A DNA stretch of 39,239 nucleotides from an uncultured Fluviicola sp. (GCA_913009205.1 CAJVYC010000024.1:1-39239); one strand, 5' to 3'. Shown: positions 1 to 8,989, counted from the first letter of the stretch. Numbers and translations: made by a program. Notes: generated by a model from the letters alone, not told the origin.

Positions 1-1
1 C

Positions 2-1426
2 TATGAAGGATCGAACGGTTTTGCTGGTGATACAGTGTCGACATTTACACCATCTTGTACTCCTCTGCCTCCTACAACATGTGATTTCACATTCGACATG
101 GCGGATTCATATGGAGACGGTTGGAACGGCTGGACATATGACTTTGTACAAAACGGAGTTGTAGCGGCAACAGAAACATTATCTGGAGGTTTTGCAGGTA
201 CTGCTACAATAACCCTTGAACACGGAGTTACTTGTTATGTTATTGTTAATACTCCGGGTGCATACGGAGGTGAGGTTTCATGGACTTTAACAAATCCAGC
301 TGGAGTTGTTGAAGCATCATTGACAGGCGCTAACGGTGGGAACCCCGCCCCTAACACACTGGTGGATGTTTTGGCGAATGATACTTCTGGTCAATGGTCA
401 ATGCTAGGAACCAATGGGAACTGGAGTGTTTTGGACGATGCCTATTTGTACTTCGATAGAGGCTCAGACACTATCCGAGAAAATGTTACAGTAGGTCAAG
501 GGGCCTTTTCCGATCTGATAGGACCTGAGTTGATGTTTGCCCAACAGATAGACGCATACTACGTAGATCCGATCCTTATTGTTAAGACTGCCTGGGGTGG
601 CTTGAGTTTGGCTGAGGATTTCAGGCCACCATCAGCTGGTGGAACAACAGGACCATATTACACCAAAATGATCGAGACGGTAGATCTTGTGACTCAGAAT
701 ATCGGCACGGAATTCCCAGACATTGGCATTACGGATTTCGAGATCGCTGGCTTCGCTTGGTTCCAAGGTTGGAATGATGGTGCCTCCAATGCCTTCCTCA
801 ACGAATACGAAAGCAACCTGCACCACCTGGTGAACGATGTTAGGAACGACTTGGGACTCCCGAACCTACCGGTGGTCATTGCCAGTTCAGGACATGGTGG
901 ATATGGATCCTACGGGGGATGGATACAAGACATCCAGGACATCGTCTCTGTTGCTCAGGAAAATGTGGGGTGCAACGACACGCAGTACGGAGGCACTGTT
1001 GGATTTGTCGACACCAAACCCTTCTGGATCGAGAATACGGATTCACCCGATGAAGCGGGACACCACTATCACAACAATGCCCTGAGCTTCCTCAATATTG
1101 GAAGATCCATAGGTGATGAGATGATCTTGGCCGTCAACGACATGGCCTTTTGTTCTACTATCTTGTCCGTGAACACAGAAAACGGTCAAGTCGATAGGAC
1201 TTCCATATATCCCAATCCAACCAAAGGCAACCTCAGAATTGATCTTGCGGAGGTTTATTACAACATAAATGTGACCGTGAGGAACTCAATGGGAAAAAGA
1301 GTATTACAAAGTAAATTCGATGCTTCTGATCGAATTGAATTTATTCTTGAAGGAAAAAATGGTGTTTATTTCATTGAGATCACCAGTGAGCATAAAAAGG
1401 CTGTACTAAGGATTGTAAAAGAATAA
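2..1426 (+). CDS. T9SS cargo with sialate O-acetylesterase-like (CE6/SGNH) module, 5' truncated
   Basis: The frame is open to the window edge, so the N-terminus and signal peptide are missing; the GTG at 35 is only the first internal start-like codon. Near the visible N-terminus is a beta-sandwich-like stretch with the motif DSYGDGWNG, common in secreted Bacteroidota proteins. The middle resembles the carbohydrate esterase family 6 / sialate O-acetylesterase fold: VKTAWGG, then GFAWFQGWND (compare the WxQGExD block of that family), and a late GHHYHNNALS segment that could supply the catalytic His. The C-terminus (SIYPNPTKGNLRIDL through GVYFIEI) is a type A T9SS sorting domain. The likely role is an outer-membrane-exported esterase acting on acetylated glycans. 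The catalytic Ser would lie in the missing part. The middle is visibly richer in G and C than the two ends. The esterase call is moderately sure; the sorting domain is sure. Confidence 0.75.
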   Translation, partial: YEGSNGFAGDTVSTFTPSCTPLPPTTCDFTFDMADSYGDGWNGWTYDFVQNGVVAATETLSGGFAGTATITLEHGVTCYVIVNTPGAYGGEVSWTLTNPAGVVEASLTGANGGNPAPNTLVDVLANDTSGQWSMLGTNGNWSVLDDAYLYFDRGSDTIRENVTVGQGAFSDLIGPELMFAQQIDAYYVDPILIVKTAWGGLSLAEDFRPPSAGGTTGPYYTKMIETVDLVTQNIGTEFPDIGITDFEIAGFAWFQGWNDGASNAFLNEYESNLHHLVNDVRNDLGLPNLPVVIASSGHGGYGSYGGWIQDIQDIVSVAQENVGCNDTQYGGTVGFVDTKPFWIENTDSPDEAGHHYHNNALSFLNIGRSIGDEMILAVNDMAFCSTILSVNTENGQVDRTSIYPNPTKGNLRIDLAEVYYNINVTVRNSMGKRVLQSKFDASDRIEFILEGKNGVYFIEITSEHKKAVLRIVKE

Positions 1427-1440
1427 ACGTGCTACAACAA

Positions 1441-1472
1441 TGGCTAAAGCCCACTAAAGTGGTCTTTAGCCA
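1441..1472. repeat. Strong palindrome between two cargo genes, REP-like or transcript-end hairpin
   Basis: TGGCTAAAG (1441-1449) is the exact reverse complement of CTTTAGCCA (1464-1472), and the interior CCACT/AGTGG (1451-1455 / 1458-1462) extends the stem across one mismatch. No T-run follows, so it is not a standard intrinsic terminator. It may be a dispersed palindromic element or an mRNA stem-loop protecting the 3' end of the esterase message. Confidence 0.6.
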
Positions 1473-1506
1473 GGCCGTTGGCAAACATTAAACAACAACA
1501 AACGAC

Positions 1507-2490
1507 ATGAAAATTTTTACACAGAGACTAGGTTTAATGGTCATATTCATGATGGGTGTTTTGAACGGTTTTAGTCAAAATCTTTTACCAAACGGCTCCT
1601 TTGAACTTCATACATCTTGCCCAGACTACTGGAGTATATTTCCGAATGACCAAATAACTACAGCTGTTGGTTGGTATGATGCTAATGGAACCTGCGATTA
1701 TTATCACATCTGTGGAACAGACGAGGCTAATATTCCAAACACATTTAAAGGTTATCAAGAGACACATGACATGCTTGATTCAGCCTATGCAGGGTTTTAT
1801 CCTTTTCATGATGGGCCGCCCCCAGCAGCTAGAGAATATTTGAGGACTACATTTGAACCTTTAGAGGTGGGTTTGTCATATACTTTCTCAATGAAAGTCA
1901 ACGCTGCAGATTTATCTCCGCTTCACATTGATTGTTTCGAGGTTCTTTTTTATATAGAATATATTGAAAATGATCCTACTATTGCATTTATAGATAACGC
2001 ACAACTAGATTTTTCCTCCTATGGTATCATCTCAGATTCCATTAATTGGGTTACCCTGGAGACTAATTTCATAGCTGATTCTGCATATACGAATTTAATG
2101 ATTGGCTGCTTTGAAGAAGTTGAAGAAGTAGTTTTTGAATCAACTGGAATTGGTGCTGCTTGGTCATCTTATTATTATCTTGATGATTTGTGTCTCCGTC
2201 TTGAAACATCTTCTTGCCAGACGATAACCACAGGTAATTCAGAAGTTGTATCGACCTTAGATGAAGAACTTTATTTCTTTCCTAATCCTACAAATAGTTT
2301 AACAACAATTGTTTTACCGAAAAATGAACCCGCCAAGATCTTTATCTATGACTTACAAGGAAGACTCGAGAGAGAGCTCCAAGCAAATACCCAAGAAGTA
2401 CAAATAGAATTACCCGTAAAACAAGGAGTTTATTTCATCCAAGTGGTGGGAGAAAGTTATAGTTCTTCTGTTAAAGTCGTGAAGGAATAA
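1507..2490 (+). CDS. T9SS cargo protein, galactose-binding-like N-terminal region
   Basis: This is a complete 327-residue secreted protein. The signal peptide runs to about residue 23 (MKIFTQRLGLMVIFMM ... GFSQ). The mature protein opens with NLLPNGSFE, the hallmark start of a carbohydrate-binding or galactose-binding-like beta sandwich in T9SS proteins. Such domains usually end in a DDL/DN-type strand, and YYYLDDLCLRL near residue 232 fits that. The tail begins at FFPNPTNS and ends GVYFIQVVG..VKVVKE, a type A T9SS sorting domain. It lies 80 bases downstream of the esterase cargo gene, beyond the palindrome, and may be co-transcribed with it. No catalytic motif is visible; a binding or adhesin role is inferred. 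Confidence 0.8.
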   Translation: MKIFTQRLGLMVIFMMGVLNGFSQNLLPNGSFELHTSCPDYWSIFPNDQITTAVGWYDANGTCDYYHICGTDEANIPNTFKGYQETHDMLDSAYAGFYPFHDGPPPAAREYLRTTFEPLEVGLSYTFSMKVNAADLSPLHIDCFEVLFYIEYIENDPTIAFIDNAQLDFSSYGIISDSINWVTLETNFIADSAYTNLMIGCFEEVEEVVFESTGIGAAWSSYYYLDDLCLRLETSSCQTITTGNSEVVSTLDEELYFFPNPTNSLTTIVLPKNEPAKIFIYDLQGRLERELQANTQEVQIELPVKQGVYFIQVVGESYSSSVKVVKE

Positions 2491-2673
2491 TCTTAAAAAA
2501 AAACGACGTTGAAGGGGAATGAAATTTACAGATCGGAAGGTCGAGAAATAGAGTATTATTTATAACTAAAAGAAGCACAACAGGGGTTATAACCATCTAA
2601 ATTAAATCGGCCCATTCTTCCCAAATGAATTAAAAGTATCGAGCATAAAAAAGGGCAATCTTTCGATCACCCG

Positions 2674-2696
2674 CTGTTTAAACCTCCTGTTTAAAC
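2674..2696. repeat. Paired GTTTAAAC palindromes forming a hairpin
   Basis: CTGTTTAAAC occurs at 2674-2683 and again at 2687-2696. GTTTAAAC is self-complementary, so the two copies can pair as an 8-bp stem around a CTCCT loop. The structure ends at the last base of the stop codon of the reverse-strand ORF 2696-3028, where a 3'-end hairpin would sit. There is no T-run on the reverse strand. Confidence 0.4.
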
Positions 2697-3028
2697 TAAG
2701 ATCCACATCCTACACAGTCAAAGTGACTATCTGTTGGTTTAACACCCCTCACCTGCATTTCCAGATTGTGAATCTTATCTTTTAGATCCATATCTTGAAA
2801 CATATCGCCTGTCAATTGGCTTTTTAAATCTTGAATTTGGTCGTCTAAAGTATGTTCTGCTTGCATAATTGTAGTTTGGTCGTTAGTCCTTAAAATTGCA
2901 AGAAATTTCTGTTCGTTTTTTATCATGTTTTCAAAAGTTATTAACGATATACTATTTATCTCTTCTAAGAAGCCAACTTTATCTGTTAAAAGCTCGTCTC
3001 TCAGACATGTAAATAAATTAATATTCAT
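2696..3028 (-). CDS. Small hypothetical protein with CxxC tail
   Basis: This is a 110-residue reverse-strand ORF, not recognised as any known family. It is predicted to be mostly helical and charged (NEQKFLAIL, LDDQIQDLKSQL, LKDKIHNLEMQV), which would suit a short coiled coil. It ends in FDCVGCGS, a CxxC pair three residues from the end that could bind a metal or form a disulfide. It has no signal peptide. The ATG lies 35 bases from the divergent GEVED gene start, so the two would share a promoter region. It is not a shadow of another gene, because no ORF covers it on the other strand, and residue use looks protein-like. A chance ORF cannot be excluded. Confidence 0.5.
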   Translation of the reverse strand: MNINLFTCLRDELLTDKVGFLEEINSISLITFENMIKNEQKFLAILRTNDQTTIMQAEHTLDDQIQDLKSQLTGDMFQDMDLKDKIHNLEMQVRGVKPTDSHFDCVGCGS

Positions 3029-3063
3029 ATATTGACAAATTGTTATATTCGAACCAAACGCAC

Positions 3064-4200
3064 ATGATTAAAATACTACTAACTATACTTATCTTTTCAA
3101 TAAGTTTAATGGCCCAAAGCCAATATTGCATGACAGGTGGCCCGTCTAGTGCAAACGACTCCCAATTACAAGGCTTACAATTTACGGGCACTTCAGGTGG
3201 AATTAATTATGTTGGTTGCCCAGGAGTTTTAGGCGTTGAAGAATACTTGGTTGAAACAACTACAGTTAATGCTGGTTCGGGATACGTTATGACTATACAA
3301 TTTGGGACGTGTGGAGGAAATTATGGAAACGTTGCAACGGTCTGGATTGATTTTAATGCAAATAATTTATTTGAACCTTCGGAAGAAGTTCTTACTTGGC
3401 AAGGATCGCCACCTATGGCGCCTGCTAACTATGTAGTTAGTATTCCTGCTGGAGCATTGTCTGGTCAAACGAAAATGAGAGTATTGCAAGCAGAAAACGA
3501 ATCTCTACCGTTAGATCCATGTTTAGGGTTTACGTGGGGATCAGTTACCGATTTCATAATTGAAATTGAAAACGGTATTGATTGCTCAAGTTATATTGGC
3601 GACGATTCTTCTGATCCTCGAATCGTGGCTTCAATTCCATATTCAGAATCTTATGACAATTCATTTTGCTATAGCAATCAAAACCCAGCTTACAATTCAC
3701 CTGATGTTTATTACCTAATCACACCTGGAACTTTAACATCGATAAACGCTTCATTGTGCGGTTCGTCTTTTGATACGTACCTATCTGTTCAAGATAAATG
3801 GGGAATAACATTGGCACTGAATGATGATTACGCCAGTTGTGGAACCTCATCGGAAATTAATTTCGCAACAGCTGGGCACGATTCACTCTACATTGTTGTT
3901 GAAGGTTGGGGAACTGAGATGGGTGCATACACACTTACAATTAACGAAGGGGTTCTTGGAACAACTGAATTGGCAGATGATCCATTTGCGATCTTCCCAA
4001 ATCCGGCGCGTACTTCTTTTCAACTCGGAGGAAATTATTCGGGCAACGTTTCAATCTTAAATACTGAAGGCAAAGTGGTCCTTGATCAAACTATAGAGAT
4101 CAACCAAAATATTGAAGTTTCGACGCTGTCTCCAGGATTCTATATTGTTCGTATGCAAAGCGACACGCAGGTTTACGATAAAAAATTAATCATTGAATAA
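3064..4200 (+). CDS. GEVED-domain T9SS cargo protein, first gene of kelch operon
   Basis: The chosen start is the ATG at 3064, because it directly opens a signal peptide (MIKILLTILIFSISLMAQS); the upstream ATG at 3040 would add eight polar residues. The mature protein (about 360 residues) begins YCMTGGPSSANDS and contains the GEVED-type beta domain, with WIDFNANNLFEPSEEVL and TKMRVL. A second domain (about 165-310) resembles the pre-peptidase C-terminal jelly roll (VYYLITPG, FDTYLSVQD, LNDDYASCG, LYIVVEGWG). The C-terminus (FAIFPNPARTSF ... GFYIVRMQ) is a T9SS sorting domain. Its stop codon overlaps the next gene's start as TAATG, so it is translationally coupled to the first kelch gene. A surface binding or structural role is inferred; no active site is visible. 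Confidence 0.85.
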   Translation: MIKILLTILIFSISLMAQSQYCMTGGPSSANDSQLQGLQFTGTSGGINYVGCPGVLGVEEYLVETTTVNAGSGYVMTIQFGTCGGNYGNVATVWIDFNANNLFEPSEEVLTWQGSPPMAPANYVVSIPAGALSGQTKMRVLQAENESLPLDPCLGFTWGSVTDFIIEIENGIDCSSYIGDDSSDPRIVASIPYSESYDNSFCYSNQNPAYNSPDVYYLITPGTLTSINASLCGSSFDTYLSVQDKWGITLALNDDYASCGTSSEINFATAGHDSLYIVVEGWGTEMGAYTLTINEGVLGTTELADDPFAIFPNPARTSFQLGGNYSGNVSILNTEGKVVLDQTIEINQNIEVSTLSPGFYIVRMQSDTQVYDKKLIIE

Positions 4201-5417
4201 TGAAATTATTTTACGCATTACTAGTCGTTTTTATAGCTTTTTCCACATCGGCTGCAGGCTGGATTCAGCAAACTGATTTCGGCGGAACTGCAAGGCACAG
4301 AACAACCATGCTTGCGCTTGGAAATAAAATTTATGCGGGGCTTGGTCATTACAATGGAGCGGGTATCAATGTTCTTTTTGAAGATTGGTGGGAATTCGAT
4401 CCTGCAACTTCTTCTTGGTCACAAAAGGCAAATTACGGTGGCGGTCTTTGTTATCATGCGGCAGGATTTGCTATCGACAATATTGGCTATGTAGGAACGG
4501 GAAGAGTTCTATCAATGCAATTGGTTCAAGACTTTTTTAAATACAATCCAGCGACAAACACATGGACTCAAATTGCTGATTTCCCAGGTGTGGGAAGACG
4601 TGGAGCAAGTTCATTTACTTTGAACGGTTATGGATACGTTGGAACAGGAACAGGCTCTGCTGACTTTTACAGGTACACTCCGGTAACAGACTCGTGGATT
4701 CAAATTGCGCCTTTACCGGGTGGAGCGCGGATGTCAGGTGTTGCCTTCTCAATTGGAGGTTACGGCTACGCAGGGACAGGAGAAACCGGAAGTTCTTCTT
4801 CTGCTGACTTCTACAAATACAATCCAGCACTGAACTCATGGACACAAATTCAAGATGTTGGAGATGATCCTTTAGAAGGTTTAATTACTCGAATGGAAGC
4901 TTCAGCATTTTCATTAGGAGGAAAAGGATACGTTTTAACAGGAGTTGATATTTCAAGTGGAACAAACTTCAAGGACATGTGGGAACTTGATCCTACAACA
5001 GACACTTGGACTCGAATTGACGATTTCAACGGAATAGCAAGAAGGTACCTTTCCGCTACGGCAGTAAACGGAGTCGCTTATGTTGGATTGGGAACGAACG
5101 GAACTAACTTTAAAGATTTCTGGAAATTCGATTATTCATTGGCACTATTGGAGAAAAACTTAGACAATATATCCGTAAATGCATTTCCAAATCCTAGTAC
5201 AGATATTCTAAACATTGACGTCGATTGGGCAGAAGAAGTTCCAATGGAAAAAATGACACTTTCATTGACTTCCCTCACTGGACAAATTGTTTATACTGAA
5301 GCTTTGAAAGCCGACCTTAACAGCATTAACGTTACTGCTCTTAAGTCTGGAAGTTATATCTACTCAATTCAATATGAAGATCGTATTGTTAAAAATGGTC
5401 ACATAATTATACACTAA
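4200..5417 (+). CDS. Kelch-repeat beta-propeller T9SS cargo protein 1
   Basis: A signal peptide (MKLFYALLVVFIAFSTSAAG) is followed by about six kelch-type blades. Each blade has an R[HR]-type strand, a GYVGTG-type glycine strand and a W-ending strand such as WWEFDPATSSWSQK, FFKYNPATNTWTQI or FYKYNPALNSWTQI. Six blades suggest a closed six-bladed propeller. The T9SS sorting tail starts at NAFPNPSTDIL. Kelch propellers usually bind proteins or sugars; the galactose-oxidase-like enzymes of this fold carry copper ligands that I do not see here. The start overlaps the upstream stop (TAATG) and the stop overlaps the next start in the same way. It is closest in layout to the next gene; both share ARHR and GLGHYNGAG near the N-terminus. 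Confidence 0.88.
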   Translation: MKLFYALLVVFIAFSTSAAGWIQQTDFGGTARHRTTMLALGNKIYAGLGHYNGAGINVLFEDWWEFDPATSSWSQKANYGGGLCYHAAGFAIDNIGYVGTGRVLSMQLVQDFFKYNPATNTWTQIADFPGVGRRGASSFTLNGYGYVGTGTGSADFYRYTPVTDSWIQIAPLPGGARMSGVAFSIGGYGYAGTGETGSSSSADFYKYNPALNSWTQIQDVGDDPLEGLITRMEASAFSLGGKGYVLTGVDISSGTNFKDMWELDPTTDTWTRIDDFNGIARRYLSATAVNGVAYVGLGTNGTNFKDFWKFDYSLALLEKNLDNISVNAFPNPSTDILNIDVDWAEEVPMEKMTLSLTSLTGQIVYTEALKADLNSINVTALKSGSYIYSIQYEDRIVKNGHIIIH

Positions 5418-6571
5418 TGATTAAAGGAATATACATACTTGTTTTTGCCGCTGCCCTAATGTCTTTTGACGCATCGGCTTGGTGGGAAAAAAGAGCTGAT
5501 TTTGGCTCTAATGCAAGACACAGAGGAACTGGATTATCTATTGGTAACAAAGGTTACTTTGGATTAGGACACTACAATGGAGCAGGACCCAATATTGTAA
5601 TGTCAGACTGGTGGGAATATGATCCTGCAACAAATTCGTGGTCTCAAAAAGCAGATTATATTGGAAACAATGGAAATGGAAACTACGGCGTAATAAAAAT
5701 GACTATAGGAAATTTTGGGTATTTAGCTGGAGGTACATTAGGAGATCAAATGCTTTATAAATACGATCCAACGCTGAATTTATGGACTCCCGTTGTCATG
5801 TGTCCAATAGTACCTGGAAACAGAGCGGCGTTCGCAATTGGAGACAAAGGTTATTATGTTTCTGGAAGTATCGTTTATGAATTTGATTCAGTTACAGAAA
5901 TATGGTCAACTAAAAATCCAGCCCCCTTCACTGCATCGGTATGGAACTCTGCATTCGTTTTAAATGGAAAAGGCTACATTAAAAACGGCACATCAATTTA
6001 CGAATACAAAGCCTCAATTGATTCCTGGACATCGCGAGCTGCTTTCCCAGGTTTAGCTATAAGAGCATCCGTTGCTTTAACGCATGATGGAAAAGGATAC
6101 ATTGTATCAGGTTATGGTGTATTCGGACTTTCAGATGTAACAAGTGAAGTTTGGGAATACGATCCAAGCTTAAATATTTGGAATTTTGCCGGTGACTTCC
6201 CAGGAACATCAAGACGCTTTGCAAGTGGCTTCAATATTGGAGAAAGAGCATTTATTGGAATTGGAACAAATGGTACAAACTTCAATGACCTTTACGAATT
6301 CAATCCTTATGCAACTTTGGATGAGAAATTCGACATTACTGAATTTTCGACCTTCCCGAATCCTTCAAATGATCACATTAATTTCAAATCAAACAATTTG
6401 AATTCTTATTCGATTGACGTGTTTGATATGATGGGAAGAAAAATATTCACAAAAGAATCTCAAAATGGAGTAATTCGTTTTGACAAAGGAAACAATGAAA
6501 GTGGAACATACATCTATCACGTAAAAGTTGACGGAGCCCTTGTGCACTCGAATAAATTCATTTTTAATTAA
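5417..6571 (+). CDS. Kelch-repeat beta-propeller T9SS cargo protein 2
   Basis: This 384-residue paralogue of the preceding gene has a signal peptide (MIKGIYILVFAAALMSFDASA), then six kelch-like blades with W-ending strands WWEYDPATNSWSQK, LYKYDPTLNLWTPV, VYEFDSVTEIWST, IYEYKASIDSWTSR and VWEYDPSLNIWNFA. A T9SS tail begins at STFPNPSNDHI. The N-terminal ARHRGTGLSIGNKGYFGLGHYNGAG matches the first kelch protein closely, so the pair probably arose by tandem duplication. It is coupled at both ends: TAATG with the upstream gene, and 4 bases to the next start. Surface-exposed or released binding protein; ligand unknown. Confidence 0.88.
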   Translation: MIKGIYILVFAAALMSFDASAWWEKRADFGSNARHRGTGLSIGNKGYFGLGHYNGAGPNIVMSDWWEYDPATNSWSQKADYIGNNGNGNYGVIKMTIGNFGYLAGGTLGDQMLYKYDPTLNLWTPVVMCPIVPGNRAAFAIGDKGYYVSGSIVYEFDSVTEIWSTKNPAPFTASVWNSAFVLNGKGYIKNGTSIYEYKASIDSWTSRAAFPGLAIRASVALTHDGKGYIVSGYGVFGLSDVTSEVWEYDPSLNIWNFAGDFPGTSRRFASGFNIGERAFIGIGTNGTNFNDLYEFNPYATLDEKFDITEFSTFPNPSNDHINFKSNNLNSYSIDVFDMMGRKIFTKESQNGVIRFDKGNNESGTYIYHVKVDGALVHSNKFIFN

Positions 6572-6575
6572 CGGT

Positions 6576-7781
6576 ATGAAAAAAATAGTACTCGCATTAT
6601 TTATTGGAATAATCGGAACAAGTTTCGGGCAAATTGAAAATACTTGGACGAAAATGTCAGACTTCTCAGGGCTTAAACGAGAAAGAGCTGTGGCTTTTAG
6701 TATTGGCGATTATGGATATATCGGGACAGGAATTGATACAGCTGAAGTTGTTTACAATGATCTTTGGAAATACGATGCTACATTAGATGCATGGAGCCAA
6801 GTCGCAAGCCTTCCAGGATCCGTTAGAAGAAATGCAATCGCATTCTCTATCAATGACAAAGGATACATTGGAACTGGAATCAATACGGTAACAGCAACAG
6901 AAGTTGGCGCTTCAAAACTTGCCGATTTATGGGAGTACGATCCAATACTTAATTCTTGGATAGCGAAAGCAAATTTTCCAGGATTCGGAGGTATTGGAGT
7001 GTACTTTACAACTGCATTCTCAGCAGGAGATAAAGCGTATTTGGTGGGTGGTAAATTAGGCCCTAACAATTACTCCAATCAAACGTGGGAATATGATTCG
7101 ACAAATGATTTTTGGACACAGAAATCAAATTTCCCAGGAGGTGTTAGGTACCAACTAAGCAGCTTCACTCTTAACGGAAAAGGATACGCTGGATTGGGTA
7201 CGGATCAAGATTATTACAGAAAAGATTGGTGGGAATACAAACCAAGTTTGGATCAATGGGTTGAGAGAGCAAATCTTCCTTCTAGCGAAAGAGCAAATGC
7301 TACAACATTTTCAATCGGATCAAGAGGGTTCGTTTGTATGGGAACCAACGGCGGATCTCTTGGAGATTTATGGGAATACAATGAAGGATCGAACAGTTGG
7401 AATATCAGAGCTTCTTACGGTGGAAGTGCACGAAAAGGAGCTATCGCAATGATCATTAACAACAGAGCCTATGTTGGAACTGGAAAAGGAACTTCTGGTA
7501 AAAAAGCTAGCATGCACGAATACAATCCGTATTACACAGTTGGAGTAAATGAATTGGAAAATGCAATTTCAATTTATCCAAATCCAACAACAGATGTGAT
7601 CAACGTTAATTCATCTGCACCTGTTGAAGAGCTAACCCTAACAAATATGCATGGCCAAGTTGTCCTTTCTGAAGCATACACGAAAACATTAAACGTAAAC
7701 GGTCTATCTGCTGGAGTATATTACTTGACAGGTCAGAGCAATGGATCAACGATAGGAAGCCAAAAAATTATTATTCAATAA
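6576..7781 (+). CDS. Kelch-repeat beta-propeller T9SS cargo protein 3
   Basis: The start is placed at the ATG at 6576, which opens a clear signal peptide (MKKIVLALFIGIIGTSFGQ) four bases after the upstream stop. The in-frame ATG at 6528 lies inside the preceding gene and would prepend sixteen non-signal residues. The 401-residue product has six blades (LWKYDATLDAWSQ, LWEYDPILNSWIAK, TWEYDSTNDFWTQK, WWEYKPSLDQWVER, LWEYNEGSNSWNIR, MHEYNPYY). It ends with a T9SS sorting domain (SIYPNPTTDVINV ... GVYYLTGQSN). The blades carry the repeated sentence GYIGTGI/GYAGLGT. It belongs to the same operon and family as its neighbours, and the next start is 2 bases downstream of its stop. Confidence 0.88.
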   Translation: MKKIVLALFIGIIGTSFGQIENTWTKMSDFSGLKRERAVAFSIGDYGYIGTGIDTAEVVYNDLWKYDATLDAWSQVASLPGSVRRNAIAFSINDKGYIGTGINTVTATEVGASKLADLWEYDPILNSWIAKANFPGFGGIGVYFTTAFSAGDKAYLVGGKLGPNNYSNQTWEYDSTNDFWTQKSNFPGGVRYQLSSFTLNGKGYAGLGTDQDYYRKDWWEYKPSLDQWVERANLPSSERANATTFSIGSRGFVCMGTNGGSLGDLWEYNEGSNSWNIRASYGGSARKGAIAMIINNRAYVGTGKGTSGKKASMHEYNPYYTVGVNELENAISIYPNPTTDVINVNSSAPVEELTLTNMHGQVVLSEAYTKTLNVNGLSAGVYYLTGQSNGSTIGSQKIIIQ

Positions 7782-7783
7782 GT

Positions 7784-8989
7784 ATGAAATTCAATCTAAT
7801 ACTACTTGCCGCAACATTAATTAGTGGACATGCTTTTTCCCAAGACCAATGGGTTCAGAAAGATTCTGTTAATGGAGCCCCTCGTTCGGTCGCTTCGGCT
7901 TTCGTTGTTAATGGCGAAGGATACATTATGGGCGGACTTGACGATGGAGGATTTAGAAGGTCAATGTTTTCTTACACATTTTGGCAGGACGATTGGGATG
8001 ACGAACCCTCAATTGGAGGATTGTCTGGAGATGGACTTGACAGAGGAAACGCCTGTTCTTTCAGTATAGAAAACAAAGGATACCTTTGCTTAGGCCAAGG
8101 CGATTCCAACCCCTTCTTTAATGACCTCTGGGAATTTGATGAAGATACTGACGCGTGGAGTCAAAAATCAAATTTTATTGGATCAGCAAGACGACAAGCC
8201 ATTGCATTTGTTTTAAACGAAAAGGCATATGTTGGAACTGGAATTGACGCAAACGGTCTTCAAAAAGACATGTACCAATACGATGCAACAACAAACATGT
8301 GGACACAAGTTGCAGACTTTGGCGGAACAGCTCGAAAAGAAGCTACAGCATTTAGCATGGGCGGACAAGGTTATGTTGGAACAGGTGATGAAGGTGTAAT
8401 GGTTAACGACTTTTGGCAATACGAGCCAACAACTGACATGTGGACGCAAAAAGCAGACTTCCCAGGAACAGCAAGAAAAGGTGCTGCGTCATGGGGACAA
8501 TTTCCAACTGGCTTTATTTGCTTGGGTGAAGATGTTGGTTTCAACTACACAAACGACTTATGGGAATACAATTTCTTTGTGGACAGTTGGACTCAGAGAG
8601 CGGATTTCCCAGGAACGGGAAGATCAAATGCGATCTCCTTTATTCAACAAGACTTAGGTTTTGTAGGAACAGGTTACGACGGCGAATTTAGAGATGATTT
8701 GTATGCTTACCGTCGAATCTTAGGAACGGAAGAATTAGCGAACACTTCAAACACGAAAATATTCCCAAATCCAGTTGTCACAAGCTTTACGGTTCAAACA
8801 GATTTGAAAGAAGTAGAGTTACAATTGATCACGCTTGACGGAAAAAATGTAACGAGCGTATTGTCAATCACGAAAAACAATTTAGGATTTAAAGTGAACA
8901 GAGTAAACCTTCCAACGGGGAATTATTTTGTTCAATTAACGAACAACTTAGGACAAGTCGTCCACGTAGAAAAGGTTATATTTCAATAA
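7784..8989 (+). CDS. Kelch-repeat beta-propeller T9SS cargo protein 4
   Basis: A signal peptide (MKFNLILLAATLISGHAFSQ) precedes six kelch-like blades (LWEFDEDTDAWSQK, MYQYDATTNMWTQV, FWQYEPTTDMWTQK, LWEYNFFVDSWTQR and degenerate first and last blades). The T9SS tail begins at KIFPNPVVTSF. Blades three to five are nearly identical in layout (F.GTARKEA.AF, FPGTARKGAA, FPGTGRSNAI), suggesting recent internal blade duplication or strong constraint. It is coupled to the lipoprotein gene downstream by TAATG at 8987-8991. As with the other three paralogues, the ligand is unknown and no enzymatic motif was seen. Confidence 0.88.
   Translation: MKFNLILLAATLISGHAFSQDQWVQKDSVNGAPRSVASAFVVNGEGYIMGGLDDGGFRRSMFSYTFWQDDWDDEPSIGGLSGDGLDRGNACSFSIENKGYLCLGQGDSNPFFNDLWEFDEDTDAWSQKSNFIGSARRQAIAFVLNEKAYVGTGIDANGLQKDMYQYDATTNMWTQVADFGGTARKEATAFSMGGQGYVGTGDEGVMVNDFWQYEPTTDMWTQKADFPGTARKGAASWGQFPTGFICLGEDVGFNYTNDLWEYNFFVDSWTQRADFPGTGRSNAISFIQQDLGFVGTGYDGEFRDDLYAYRRILGTEELANTSNTKIFPNPVVTSFTVQTDLKEVELQLITLDGKNVTSVLSITKNNLGFKVNRVNLPTGNYFVQLTNNLGQVVHVEKVIFQ

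Noticed and set aside
4200-8989. Kelch genes as galactose oxidase-like enzymes
   Set aside because: No copper-ligand Tyr/His/Cys set or catalytic domain was seen, only propeller blades and sorting tails.
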